DNA of 64,000 bases from Pseudomonas sp. CCC3.1. Lineage in GTDB: Bacteria; Pseudomonadota; Gammaproteobacteria; Pseudomonadales; Pseudomonadaceae. The position numbers and the translations under genes were made by a program. The stretch lies in assembly GCF_034347405.1 (NCBI RefSeq), contig NZ_CP133778.1:2728001-2792000 (forward strand), read 5' to 3'. The notes beneath the pieces were generated by a model that had not been told where the DNA came from, did no database searches, and saw only the letters and a program-made list of their open reading frames with translations. Of the stretch, positions 26,078-34,780 are shown piece by piece; position 1 is the stretch's first letter, and every line of letters begins with the position of its first letter.

Positions 26078-27145
26078 ATGACGCTTACCGACTCATCTAC
26101 CCGCATCCGTTCCGGCGAAGAACTCGACGTCAGCCAGATTGATCCCTACCTCAAGGCTCATATTCCGGGGCTGTTGGGGCAGCCCGCAATCAGCCAATTT
26201 CCCGGTGGCGCCTCGAACCTGACGTATCTGATCGAATACCCTGGCGTTGAGTTGGTGTTGCGCCGCCCGCCATTCGGTCAGAAAGCCAAATCGGCGCACG
26301 ACATGGGCCGCGAGTTCCGTATTCTCAACCAACTCAAGGATGCCTTCCCGTACTGCCCCAAAGCCTACGCACATTGCACCGACAGCCAACTGATCGGCTC
26401 CGAGTTCTATGTGATGGAACGGCTCAAGGGCATCATTCTGCGCTCTGACCTGCCGTCCGAACTTGCATTAAGCACTGATGACACCCGCAGTGTGTGCCAG
26501 CGCTTTATCGACACCTTGGTGGAGTTGCATCAGGTGGATTACAACGCTTGCGGGCTGGGTGATCTGGGCAAGCCCGAAGGTTATGTGCAACGCCAGATTT
26601 CGGGCTGGAGCGAGCGCTATGAAAAAGCCCTGACCCCGGACGCACCGCGCTGGGAAGAGGTCATGCAATGGCTTAATGCCAAAATGCCCGACGACCACCC
26701 GACACCTGCCATTGTTCACAACGACTATCGCTTTGATAACGTGATTCTTGATCCGCACAACCCGATGCAGATCATCGGCGTGCTGGACTGGGAACTGACC
26801 ACCCTTGGCGATCCGCTGATGGATTTGGGCAATACCCTCGCCTACTGGATTGAAGCGGATGACCCGGCACCGGTCCAACTGATGCGGCGCCAACCCAGCA
26901 ATGCCCCCGGCATGCTCACGCGCCGCGAATTTGTTGATTACTACGCCAAACGTTCAGGTATTGAGATCGATAATGTCGACTTCTACTACACCTATGGATT
27001 GTTCCGCCTGGCGGGTATCGTTCAGCAAATTTACTACCGTTACTACCACGGCCAGACTCAGGACAAACGTTTTGCACCGTTCGTCCACATGAACGCGCTG
27101 CTTGAACAGATGAGCCTCAAGGTCATCCGCCAGTCCAGCCTCTAA
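26078..27145 (+). CDS. APH-family phosphotransferase (ACAD10/11 or LvaA-type kinase)
   Basis: 355 residues. Protein-kinase-like APH fold: nucleotide-binding region FPGGASNLTYLIEY with LVLRRPP, catalytic loop IVHNDYRFDNVIL and metal-binding GVLDWELTTLGDPLMDLG. This subgroup resembles the kinase part of ACAD10/ACAD11 and LvaA of P. putida, which phosphorylate 4-hydroxyacyl substrates so that the hydroxyl can be eliminated; it is not an antibiotic-resistance type. AGAAGAG precedes the ATG. It is followed after 24 bp by an SDR gene, forming a two-gene operon. Substrate is inferred only from family. Confidence 0.85.
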   Translation: MTLTDSSTRIRSGEELDVSQIDPYLKAHIPGLLGQPAISQFPGGASNLTYLIEYPGVELVLRRPPFGQKAKSAHDMGREFRILNQLKDAFPYCPKAYAHCTDSQLIGSEFYVMERLKGIILRSDLPSELALSTDDTRSVCQRFIDTLVELHQVDYNACGLGDLGKPEGYVQRQISGWSERYEKALTPDAPRWEEVMQWLNAKMPDDHPTPAIVHNDYRFDNVILDPHNPMQIIGVLDWELTTLGDPLMDLGNTLAYWIEADDPAPVQLMRRQPSNAPGMLTRREFVDYYAKRSGIEIDNVDFYYTYGLFRLAGIVQQIYYRYYHGQTQDKRFAPFVHMNALLEQMSLKVIRQSSL

Positions 27146-27169
27146 GCCCGCGATAAACAAGGAATCAGC

Positions 27170-27937
27170 ATGTCCAAGACCCAACTGTTCGACCTTGACG
27201 GCAAAATTGCCTTTGTTTCCGGTGCCAGTCGCGGCATTGGTGAGGCCATCGCCAAACTGCTGGCCCAGCAAGGCGCCCACGTGATTGTGTCGAGCCGCAA
27301 GCTGGAAGGCTGCCAGCAAGTTGCTGACGCAATCATCGCGCAGGGTGGCAAAGCCACCGCCATGGCTTGCCACATTGGCGAGATGGCGCAAATCACTCAA
27401 GCCTTCGCCCGTATTCGTGAAACGTTCGGCCACCTCGATATTCTGGTGAACAACGCAGCGACCAACCCGCAGTTCTGCAACGTGCTCGACACCGATCTCG
27501 GCGCTTTCCAGAAAACCGTTGATGTGAATATTCGTGGTTATTTCTTCATGTCGGTCGAAGCCGGCAAGCTGATGCGAGAACACGGCGGCGGCAGCATCAT
27601 CAACGTGGCCTCGATCAACGGCGTCTCGCCCGGGGTGTTCCAGGGCGTGTACTCGATGACCAAGGCCGCTGTGATCAACATGACCAAAGTCTTTGCCAAG
27701 GAGTGCGCGCCTTTTGGCATTCGCTGCAACGCCTTGCTACCAGGCTTGACCGACACCCAATTCGCCTCGGCGCTGGTCAAGAACGACGCGATCCTCAAAG
27801 GCGCACTGCAACAGATTCCGCTTAAACGCGTGGCTGCGCCCAGTGAAATGGCCGGTGCGGTGCTGTACTTGGCCAGCGATGCTTCCAGCTACACCACTGG
27901 CGTGTCGCTGAATGTGGATGGCGGTTTTTTGTCCTGA
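27170..27937 (+). CDS. SDR family oxidoreductase
   Basis: 255 residues, classical short-chain dehydrogenase: cofactor motif SGASRGIGEA, NNAATNP, catalytic Ser near INVASING and YSMTKAA (Tyr-x3-Lys), and C-terminal LNVDGGFLS. The Arg after the second Gly region favours NADP(H), though SRK further on also fits. AAGGAA before the ATG. Paired with the kinase gene upstream, so probably oxidises or reduces a hydroxyacyl intermediate of the same route. Confidence 0.88.
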   Translation: MSKTQLFDLDGKIAFVSGASRGIGEAIAKLLAQQGAHVIVSSRKLEGCQQVADAIIAQGGKATAMACHIGEMAQITQAFARIRETFGHLDILVNNAATNPQFCNVLDTDLGAFQKTVDVNIRGYFFMSVEAGKLMREHGGGSIINVASINGVSPGVFQGVYSMTKAAVINMTKVFAKECAPFGIRCNALLPGLTDTQFASALVKNDAILKGALQQIPLKRVAAPSEMAGAVLYLASDASSYTTGVSLNVDGGFLS

Positions 27938-27974
27938 TTACTGCGCCAGCCCTCAGCACGACGCACTCGCTGAC

Positions 27975-28015
27975 GCCCCCCTGAGTGGCCGTACACCGGC
28001 AACTCAGGGGGCTGT
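27975..28015. terminator. terminator between convergent SDR and Rhs genes
   Basis: CCCCCTGAGT (27977-27986) pairs with ACTCAGGGGG (28002-28011), with a 15-base loop and CTGTTTT after it. It lies between the SDR stop (27937) and the Rhs stop (28024) and can serve both. Confidence 0.8.
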
Positions 28016-28023
28016 TTTAGCGC

Positions 28024-30942
28024 TTATGTTCTGTTCCAGGTCCACGCCCGGCGCAGACTCACAAGGCCACGTCTGACCGTCAGTACCACCAGCCCACGCA
28101 GTTCGGTCAATGCCGATGCGACGCCCCGCGCCACGCCGACCCATAGCCTCGCCCGGGAGCTTTGGGCGGCACTGGGTGAGCCGGTGACGAGCGCTGCGAC
28201 CGACTCAATGCCGACACCGGCCCAGTATCCCCACACCTGATTGAACATTCGACTCAGCCCGCCATGCACGGTGTTCGAAATCTGAGGCAGTTGCACCGCG
28301 TCAACGTGCGGCTCATGCACCGCCCCCGAGTGCCCAGCACGAATCAGCGTCGCCGCGCCAGCATCAAACGCTTCGATGAGCGGGCCAACATTAGGTGCCA
28401 GCGGCCCCGGTATTGAGCGCTCAAACATCGCGTTCGGGACGGTCGCCAGGCTATAGGCTCCTGCCGCCAGCAGTGTCCTTGGAAGCCTGTTGCCCAAAGG
28501 CGTTTGCCCCCACGTGATACTGGTCCCCAGACCGCGCACTACCTGCTGCGCAATCTCGCGGGTGAACGCTCGCACATGTCCGAATAAACGCATTCGCGCC
28601 ACGGGGTCCCACTGTTGCTCACTATCACCGGCTTCACTGCCTGCACGTACGGCAAAGCCTTGCTCCGCCGCTGACATCGCGGCTAATCCAACCAGCGGGC
28701 TCAAACGCGTCCAATTGCCCGCAAAACCGCTGCTCATGTACAGCACGACGGCTGCATCAAGAACTGCCACGGTGTTGCGCAATGCATTGTTCAATGCCCG
28801 GGTCGGCTGGCGGCCTTCAAACAGAAAGTAGTCAACCGCCGCCCCAGCGGCATTGCTCGCATAGGTGCTCAATGCATCGCGAATACCTGCCGAACTGGCC
28901 GCTTGAAACACAGGGCGGACACGGTTGATCATCAGCCCCAGGCTATTGCGCAAAACACTGAACCAGCCCACCCGTGACACCTTGTCGGGCGCCGCCAGCC
29001 CTTGACTGTCAGCCTGGCTGACCGGGTTGCCGTGCGCCATGGCGTACAGATTCAAACCGTCTATGTCCCCTGCCGGGTCGGCACTGATCCAGCGGCATAA
29101 CCAAGGCGCGTAGTAGCGGTAGCCGTAGTAATACAGACCGCTGGCATCGCGTTCCTTGCCCGAATAACGCACGGCCTTATAGGCCGCTTCAATTGCGCTT
29201 TTCATCGCCCACCACGCGGTGCCGCCATAGGGGTAATAGCTTTCCTGGCTGAGTACCCGCGCGCTGGCATCCAGTTCCAGGGTGCTGCTGCCCAAATGGT
29301 CCGCCAGACTGTAGCGAATCTGGGCGTCATCAATCGAGTCGGGGCGCCCTTGTATCCACTGCAAGATCCGCACGCTGTTCAGTTCACCGGCCACCGTCAC
29401 ACAATTGAGCCACTCACCGGTGGCGCTGTTTCGACGGACTTCTAGGCCAGGCAGGTAGCGCACTTCGCTGTGATGAGTCTGACTTTTCGCGCTGCTGCGG
29501 CGGATTTTCAAGGCCCGCTGCCCGTTGCTGTCATAGCAATACGTTTCGTCATCGTTGATGCCATCCGGGCGCACCACTTGAGTGACACGCTGCAACTGAT
29601 TACGCGCGTTCCAGACCAGCGCCTGACCCGGTTCCAGAGCCTGCTGATTACCGTTTTGATCAAATCCACGGCCAGACTCTGGCTCGGTGGTCTGTTGCAG
29701 GCTGTGATTGCTCTGATGCGCCACCGTCATGTGCCGGGTATACCCCGTCGCATTGACGGGCATGTGTTGCAGCGACAGCAAGTTGCCCGCCGCATCGTAG
29801 CTATAGCGCTGGCGGTACTGACGGCTCAGGTGCGGCTGGGTTGAGCCGAATAACAGCGGCTGCGGCAACCCCGGTCCGCTCGATGGCTGCGCACTTTCAC
29901 GGCCCGTGGCTTCGATCAGTTGGGAGAGGCTGTCATAGCGATAGGTAGCGCGCGCCTCGGTCTGCGCGTTGGCATGCCACTGCACAGGCTGCGCCGCATC
30001 ACGAATACTCACGACATTGCCCACCCGGTCATAGGTGTAGGTCAGGTCTTGCAAGGCGTCGTCAGCGCTGCCTGAACGAAGGCTGCGCAAACGTTGCAGG
30101 CGCTCATTCCACGGGCTGTACTCAAGCTCGCTGACCACGCCATTGCCCGCCCGCTCGCTTTGCACCTGGCCAGAGGCGCTGTACACCCGCTGCTGGATCA
30201 ATGCCTGGAAAGCGCGGCCTTTGAGCGTGACACCGGCACTCGCTAACAAGCCGTCCAGTGCGTAGCGCCAATGCTGAATGTTGCCCTGAGCATCGGTCTG
30301 CTCAGTGAGCTGCCCCAGCGCCTGATAGCGCCATGTGGTGGTGTGCCCTGCATGGGTTGATGCCTCGTCGCTGAATCGCCGGGTCTGACTCGAGAGTTGC
30401 CCGAGTACGTCGTAGGCGCCGAACAACAGGTTGCCCGCCGGATCCTCATGGTTGATCAGCCGACCGCAACCATTGCGTGCAGCGTCATGCGACGAGGCTG
30501 CCGCGTAGGTCAACTGCTCGACCCGGGTTCGGCCAGGGTCATCGCTGGCTTGCTCAAAGATCCGGGTGACGCGCAGTAATTGATCGTACTCAAACGATTG
30601 GCAAGCCCCTCGTGCATCCCAACTGTTGATGACCTGCCCGGCAGCGCCCAACCACGTCAGGCGACGCCCTTGGTCGATGTTGTCGCTCAACAACAATTGC
30701 CCCGACAGCGAATAATGCAGGCGCTGATTGGGACGCACACGCGCATCGGTTTCGTACAATGCACTCAAACGCGGGTCCCAGTGTTCCTGGAGCACGCCGC
30801 GGCTGCCGAATACCTGGCGACTGATACGGGCCTGGGGCACGTCCTGCGCGGATTGACGGTGATAAGCCACACTGCGCACGGTTGATCCGCGCGGATCGAG
30901 TGCTATCAGTGATGGCGTGTGGCGATGTAATGACGCAGGCAT
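28024..30942 (-). CDS. Rhs/TccC-like protein with a variable C-terminal domain
   Basis: 972 residues from the ATG at 30942 (MPASLHRHTPSLIALDPRG), which aligns with the paralogue at the left edge and has CAGGA upstream. YD repeats fill most of the protein. The Rhs core ends in YGYRYYAPWLCRWISADPAG and NLYAMAHGNP. In TcC proteins this core autocleaves and releases the C-terminal toxin. The last ~325 residues (from about 648) are hydrophobic and Ala/Gly-rich and match no toxin I recognise. No TcA or TcB gene is in the window. An orphan TccC-like effector or a contact toxin are both possible; no immunity gene is evident downstream. Confidence 0.88.
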   Translation of the reverse strand: MPASLHRHTPSLIALDPRGSTVRSVAYHRQSAQDVPQARISRQVFGSRGVLQEHWDPRLSALYETDARVRPNQRLHYSLSGQLLLSDNIDQGRRLTWLGAAGQVINSWDARGACQSFEYDQLLRVTRIFEQASDDPGRTRVEQLTYAAASSHDAARNGCGRLINHEDPAGNLLFGAYDVLGQLSSQTRRFSDEASTHAGHTTTWRYQALGQLTEQTDAQGNIQHWRYALDGLLASAGVTLKGRAFQALIQQRVYSASGQVQSERAGNGVVSELEYSPWNERLQRLRSLRSGSADDALQDLTYTYDRVGNVVSIRDAAQPVQWHANAQTEARATYRYDSLSQLIEATGRESAQPSSGPGLPQPLLFGSTQPHLSRQYRQRYSYDAAGNLLSLQHMPVNATGYTRHMTVAHQSNHSLQQTTEPESGRGFDQNGNQQALEPGQALVWNARNQLQRVTQVVRPDGINDDETYCYDSNGQRALKIRRSSAKSQTHHSEVRYLPGLEVRRNSATGEWLNCVTVAGELNSVRILQWIQGRPDSIDDAQIRYSLADHLGSSTLELDASARVLSQESYYPYGGTAWWAMKSAIEAAYKAVRYSGKERDASGLYYYGYRYYAPWLCRWISADPAGDIDGLNLYAMAHGNPVSQADSQGLAAPDKVSRVGWFSVLRNSLGLMINRVRPVFQAASSAGIRDALSTYASNAAGAAVDYFLFEGRQPTRALNNALRNTVAVLDAAVVLYMSSGFAGNWTRLSPLVGLAAMSAAEQGFAVRAGSEAGDSEQQWDPVARMRLFGHVRAFTREIAQQVVRGLGTSITWGQTPLGNRLPRTLLAAGAYSLATVPNAMFERSIPGPLAPNVGPLIEAFDAGAATLIRAGHSGAVHEPHVDAVQLPQISNTVHGGLSRMFNQVWGYWAGVGIESVAALVTGSPSAAQSSRARLWVGVARGVASALTELRGLVVLTVRRGLVSLRRAWTWNRT

Positions 30943-31061
30943 GAAGTGGTGTCCTGAACTGCACAATGATTAAAAAGTGTAGTGACCAGGCTTCATGCCA
31001 ACGGATTTAACAGGACACGTTTTGTATCCAGATAAGAGTGGTTACAACATTTAAAGCATTT

Positions 31062-32168
31062 TCACAGGCTCGCTGCCGGCTCGGTCTGGCAGCGCGTGGC
31101 GCCGTAGCGTGCACTCACTGCAAGCAAACAGCGCTCGGCCTCTTGCACGATCTCATCGATCAACTGCTGGCAGCTCTTGATCTCACCAATGGCCGCTGCC
31201 ACTTGGCCGCTGGGCAAGATGCCTTCATCGGGGACGCCATCGACCATCGAGCGCTGCAACAGCACCGGCTGATTGGCCGCCATCACGGTTTGTGACAAGG
31301 CGCCGGGGTCTTCCTTCACCGATTGCGCAAACACGCTGAGCATATGCCCAAGGCTCATTCCGGTGTGCTGCTTCCAGTGCCAGGCGCTGCCCAGGGCAAT
31401 GCGCAGACGCCCAAAGGCGCTGGCCTTTTCCAGGCGATTGATAAAGGGGTTTTCGATCATGCGGTGACGCATGCCATCCACCGCTGTGGTGACCCGGATT
31501 TGCTGTGGGTCGCTGACCTTGACGTAGTGTTTCAAGGTGGCGAGCGGCGTTGGCGACTCCCGACTCATCAGAAACCGCGTTCCCATGGCAATCCCGGCGG
31601 CGCCCGTGGCCAGCGCCCCGGCCAGGCCGCGTCCGGTGGAATAACCACCAGCGGCTATCACTGGCACCTGCACCGCATCCAGCACTTGCGGCAAGAGAAT
31701 CGTGCTCGGCACGCCACCGGTATGACCACCGCCCTCACCGCCCTGCACGGTGATCATGTCGGCGCCCAGCTCAACCGCCTTGATCGCATGCTTGACCGCG
31801 CCCACGGTCGGGATGCACAGCACCCCGGCCTTCTTGAAGCGCTCAATGGTCTGGCGATCCGGGCCGCGTCCATAACTGACGGCCCGCAGGCGGTACTCAA
31901 TGGCCAGGTCCACGCACTGTGCGGCGTTCTCCTGGAACATATGGAAGTTGAGCCCGAAGTTGCTGCCACCGGTGGCTTCAATCACCCGCAGAATCTCGGC
32001 TTCCAGCTGATCGGCAGCAATGGTTGCCCCGGCCAGAAAGCCGAAAGCGCCCGCCCGGGTGCTGGCAATCACCAGATTGGCATCCGCCACCCAACCCATC
32101 GCGGTTTGCACGATGGGATAGCGGCAGCCCAGCGCATCGGTCAGCGCGGTTTGCAAATGGCCACTCAT
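31062..32168 (-). CDS. ipdC: IpdC-like flavin oxidoreductase (nitronate monooxygenase fold)
   Basis: 368 residues. FMN-binding TIM barrel of the 2-nitropropane dioxygenase family: PIVQTAMGWVA, GGEGGGHTG, PVIAAGGYSTGRGLAGAL and GTRFL. The overall run matches mycobacterial IpdC (Rv3553), remembered as VVQTGMGWVAGA and GGEGGGHTGPV. IpdC acts in HIP/C-D-ring catabolism of steroids as a putative alpha,beta-reductase or dehydrogenase of a CoA-bound intermediate. Last gene of a five-gene operon, overlapping the crotonase gene by 4 bases, next to ipdB and ipdA. Confidence 0.8.
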   Translation of the reverse strand: MSGHLQTALTDALGCRYPIVQTAMGWVADANLVIASTRAGAFGFLAGATIAADQLEAEILRVIEATGGSNFGLNFHMFQENAAQCVDLAIEYRLRAVSYGRGPDRQTIERFKKAGVLCIPTVGAVKHAIKAVELGADMITVQGGEGGGHTGGVPSTILLPQVLDAVQVPVIAAGGYSTGRGLAGALATGAAGIAMGTRFLMSRESPTPLATLKHYVKVSDPQQIRVTTAVDGMRHRMIENPFINRLEKASAFGRLRIALGSAWHWKQHTGMSLGHMLSVFAQSVKEDPGALSQTVMAANQPVLLQRSMVDGVPDEGILPSGQVAAAIGEIKSCQQLIDEIVQEAERCLLAVSARYGATRCQTEPAASL

Positions 32169-33070
32169 CCGCGTTCTCCCGCAGCCGTTTTATTGGCCTC
32201 GATCATCGCCTTGGCGTCGTAGCCGCCGAGCTTATCGTCGGACAGCAACTCGTTATGGCTATGGGCAAAGTGATGCCAGGCAAATACCGCGTCCATGGCA
32301 CTGCGTTTGCCCTGTAAATCCTCGACGTGATTGATTGCCTGCTTGGTCAACGCCAGTCCCATGCGCGGCTGCTTGGCGATGGCCGCTGCCAGTGCGTAAG
32401 TGCCGGCTTGTAGTTCCTCTCGCGCAAACAGGCGATTGACCATGCCCATTTGATACGCCCGCTCGGCGTTCATGCGGTCGCCGGTAAACAGGAATTCCTT
32501 GGCGATTCGCGGGTTCAGCTCGTAAGGGTGGGCAAAGTATTCCACCCCCGGAATGCCCATGCGCACTACCGGATCTTGAAAGAACGCATCGTCGCTGGCC
32601 ACGATCAAATCGCAGACCCAGGCCAGCATCAAGCCACCGGCAATGCACGCGCCCTGCACCATGGCAATGGTCGGCTTGGGCAGTTCGCGCCAACGCCGAC
32701 ACATGCCCAGATACACTTCTTGCTCGCGGGCGTACAGGTATTCACCGCCCGGCTTGTTGGTGTGATCCCACCACAGACTCGCTCGGTCGAACGACTTGTT
32801 GATGTCGCGCCCCGGTGTGCCAATGTCATGCCCGGCCGAGAAGTGCTTGCCGTTGCCGCACAGCACGATGACTTTGACCGCATCGTCATTCACCGCGCGA
32901 CGCAACGCGTCGTCCAGGGCATAGGTCATCTGCGAGTTCTGCGCGTTGTTCACCGTGGGCCGGTTCATGGTCACGGTGGCAATACCCTCGGCCACGGTGT
33001 ACAGCACCGGTTCTTCGGTCTCATACACAGCGGCATCAACCCGCTGCACAAATTCGCTGTCGCTGCTCAT
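32165..33070 (-). CDS. enoyl-CoA hydratase/isomerase (crotonase)
   Basis: 301 residues. Crotonase fold with oxyanion-hole segments CGNGKHFSAGHDIGTP and GACIAGGLMLAWVCDLIVA; VVRMGIPGVEYFAHPYEL follows. It is longer than typical EchA and has an extra N-terminal 20 residues plus an insertion rich in Trp/Tyr (about 95-125), as in some steroid-cluster crotonases. In Actinobacteria the IpdAB operon also contains a crotonase (EchA20) that hydrolyses a ring, but this one is not an obvious EchA20 orthologue. AAGGAA before the ATG. Confidence 0.85.
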   Translation of the reverse strand: MSSDSEFVQRVDAAVYETEEPVLYTVAEGIATVTMNRPTVNNAQNSQMTYALDDALRRAVNDDAVKVIVLCGNGKHFSAGHDIGTPGRDINKSFDRASLWWDHTNKPGGEYLYAREQEVYLGMCRRWRELPKPTIAMVQGACIAGGLMLAWVCDLIVASDDAFFQDPVVRMGIPGVEYFAHPYELNPRIAKEFLFTGDRMNAERAYQMGMVNRLFAREELQAGTYALAAAIAKQPRMGLALTKQAINHVEDLQGKRSAMDAVFAWHHFAHSHNELLSDDKLGGYDAKAMIEANKTAAGERG

Positions 33071-33085
33071 GTGAGTTCCTTGCCT

Positions 33086-33883
33086 TCAGGCTTGACGAAT
33101 GCCGGGCGGGTTGCCCTTGAGTGCAGTGGCGCGATAATCATGCGGATCAAGGCGACGGATCACCGCCAGTTGCTCCTGGGTCGGGGCTACGGTTTGCTTG
33201 AGGTCGGCGGCTTTGAGCAACGGGAAGCCGGTTTTTTCTTGCACTTCTTCGAAGCTCACGCCGGGGTGCAGCGAACGCACCTGCACCGCGCGATCCGGCC
33301 CGCCGAAGTCCATCACGCACAGGTCGGTGACGATCAGCCGAATGTCCATCAGGTCGCGGCGCATGCCCTCTTCCCAGCGCTCAGGTTTGAAACCCACGCC
33401 CGAGACCATGTCCACTTCGCCCGAAACAAACGCTCGGGTGTTGTGGTTCGGGACAAAAAACGAGTTGATGTGGTTGATGCTGTTACCCGGCAAACCACGC
33501 ACCCCGAGCATCGCCACTTTGGGCTTTTGATAATCACCAATGCACGACAGGTTGGTCTGGCCCCAGCGGTCAATCTGGGTCGGGCCGATCATGGCGTGAC
33601 GACGACCGCCCCACACGCACTCAAACACCCGCTCGAATGACAAATAACCGGCATAGCGCGGCACGTAATCGCCGCGCGGGCCCAACGGAATCGGTTCTTC
33701 GACCAAAAACGCTTCGCTGTCGGTCATCAACAGCTCAGGGCTGTGGCTCAATTTGGCCAGGCTGGCACCCAGGCGCGGGATCACGCCCAGGCCTGAAGCA
33801 ACCACTTCGCCGTTATCGCGCCAGGCCTCGCAGGCGGCCACGATCAACAGTTCAGCCAAGGTAAATTCGCACGTAGCAGTCAT
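33086..33883 (-). CDS. ipdB: IpdB-like CoA-transferase family subunit B
   Basis: 265 residues from the ATG at 33883 (AAGGAG 7 bases upstream; an earlier ATG at 33889 is too close to it). CoA-transferase family I beta fold. Blocks WGGRRHAMIGPTQIDRWG, GVRGLPGNSINH, VSGVGF and VMDFGGPDRAVQVRSLHPGV match mycobacterial IpdB (Rv3552: WGRRHVVMGANQVDRYG, GVRGSPGNTINH, FDFGGPDHSMRAVSLHPGV). With IpdA it forms a ring hydrolase opening COCHEA-CoA, the last carbocycle of steroids, rather than a true CoA transferase. Confidence 0.85.
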   Translation of the reverse strand: MTATCEFTLAELLIVAACEAWRDNGEVVASGLGVIPRLGASLAKLSHSPELLMTDSEAFLVEEPIPLGPRGDYVPRYAGYLSFERVFECVWGGRRHAMIGPTQIDRWGQTNLSCIGDYQKPKVAMLGVRGLPGNSINHINSFFVPNHNTRAFVSGEVDMVSGVGFKPERWEEGMRRDLMDIRLIVTDLCVMDFGGPDRAVQVRSLHPGVSFEEVQEKTGFPLLKAADLKQTVAPTQEQLAVIRRLDPHDYRATALKGNPPGIRQA

Positions 33884-33894
33884 GTTCATACTCC

Positions 33895-34770
33895 TTAAAA
33901 CACAGGCAGCGGCAGAGCGCCCAGCCGTTCGGCACCGCCATTACTGGCCACGTAGGCGCTTTCGCCCGGGGTTACGAATTCGGCCATATAGCCTTGCCAG
34001 CCGCCTTCTTCAGCGGCGCTTGCGCTGTAGCGTTTGAGGTGGCTCATGTCCCAGCCGTAGTCGGATGGGCACGACGTCGGGTGGGCGCCAAACGGTGCAT
34101 GCACCACACCGCTGACCAAGTAACGCTCAAAGGTGTTGAAGCGGGCTTGTTCGGCATCCAGGCTCAGGCGATCTTCGATGCGCTCACACGACACAAAGCA
34201 TTGCTGCGCGGCACGGGCGTACAAATGATCGAAATAGGGATCGGGGCCTGTCACCAGCGTGTTGCCCAAACGATCAGCCACGTTGACGTGCAAGAACGCG
34301 ACATCAAGGTTCAGCGCGGGCATGGCCAGCAACACTTCACCGTCGTCATACGGCGACTGCACGGTTTTGATGGCCGGGTTCAGACGGCTGACATCGGTGG
34401 CCAACCCGCAACGGGTCGGCAAAAACGGCAGGCGCATACCGGCGGCGCGCAGGCCCCATTGCAGCATCCCTTCGTCCAGTTCCATCAGTTCCAGCTCACC
34501 GGCCTCGCGGGCCTTGCGGAAATAGGCTTCGAGCGGGATGGCATCGAGGGTCGCAAAGCCAAACACCAGCTTTTTGACCTTGCCTGCGGCGCACAGCATG
34601 CCGACTTCCGGGCCGCCGTAAGCAACCACCGTCAGGTCCTTGACGTCCGAGCGCAGGATCTCGCGCACGATCGCCATTGGCTTGCGCCGTGGCCCCCAGC
34701 CGCCGAAGCCGATGGTCATGCCATCACGCAATTGGCCGACCACGTCCGCCGTTGTCATTTGCTTGTTCAT
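33895..34770 (-). CDS. ipdA: IpdA-like CoA-transferase family subunit A
   Basis: 291 residues from the ATG at 34770 (AAGGAG upstream; the longer frame runs into the dioxygenase gene). LRDGMTIGFGGWGPRRKPMA, ILRSDVKDLTVVAYGGPEVG, LCAAGKVKK, DEGMLQWGLRAA and RLPFLPTRCGL correspond almost block by block to Rv3551 IpdA as I remember it. It pairs with the adjacent ipdB (5-bp gap) as the A subunit of the heterotetrameric COCHEA-CoA hydrolase of steroid C/D-ring catabolism. Comamonas ScdL1L2 is the proteobacterial equivalent. Confidence 0.87.
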   Translation of the reverse strand: MNKQMTTADVVGQLRDGMTIGFGGWGPRRKPMAIVREILRSDVKDLTVVAYGGPEVGMLCAAGKVKKLVFGFATLDAIPLEAYFRKAREAGELELMELDEGMLQWGLRAAGMRLPFLPTRCGLATDVSRLNPAIKTVQSPYDDGEVLLAMPALNLDVAFLHVNVADRLGNTLVTGPDPYFDHLYARAAQQCFVSCERIEDRLSLDAEQARFNTFERYLVSGVVHAPFGAHPTSCPSDYGWDMSHLKRYSASAAEEGGWQGYMAEFVTPGESAYVASNGGAERLGALPLPVF

Positions 34771-34780
34771 TAAGTGCTCC

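Noticed and set aside
26078..27145. aminoglycoside resistance gene
   Set aside because: APH fold, but the sequence is of the ACAD10/11-LvaA metabolic kinase type.
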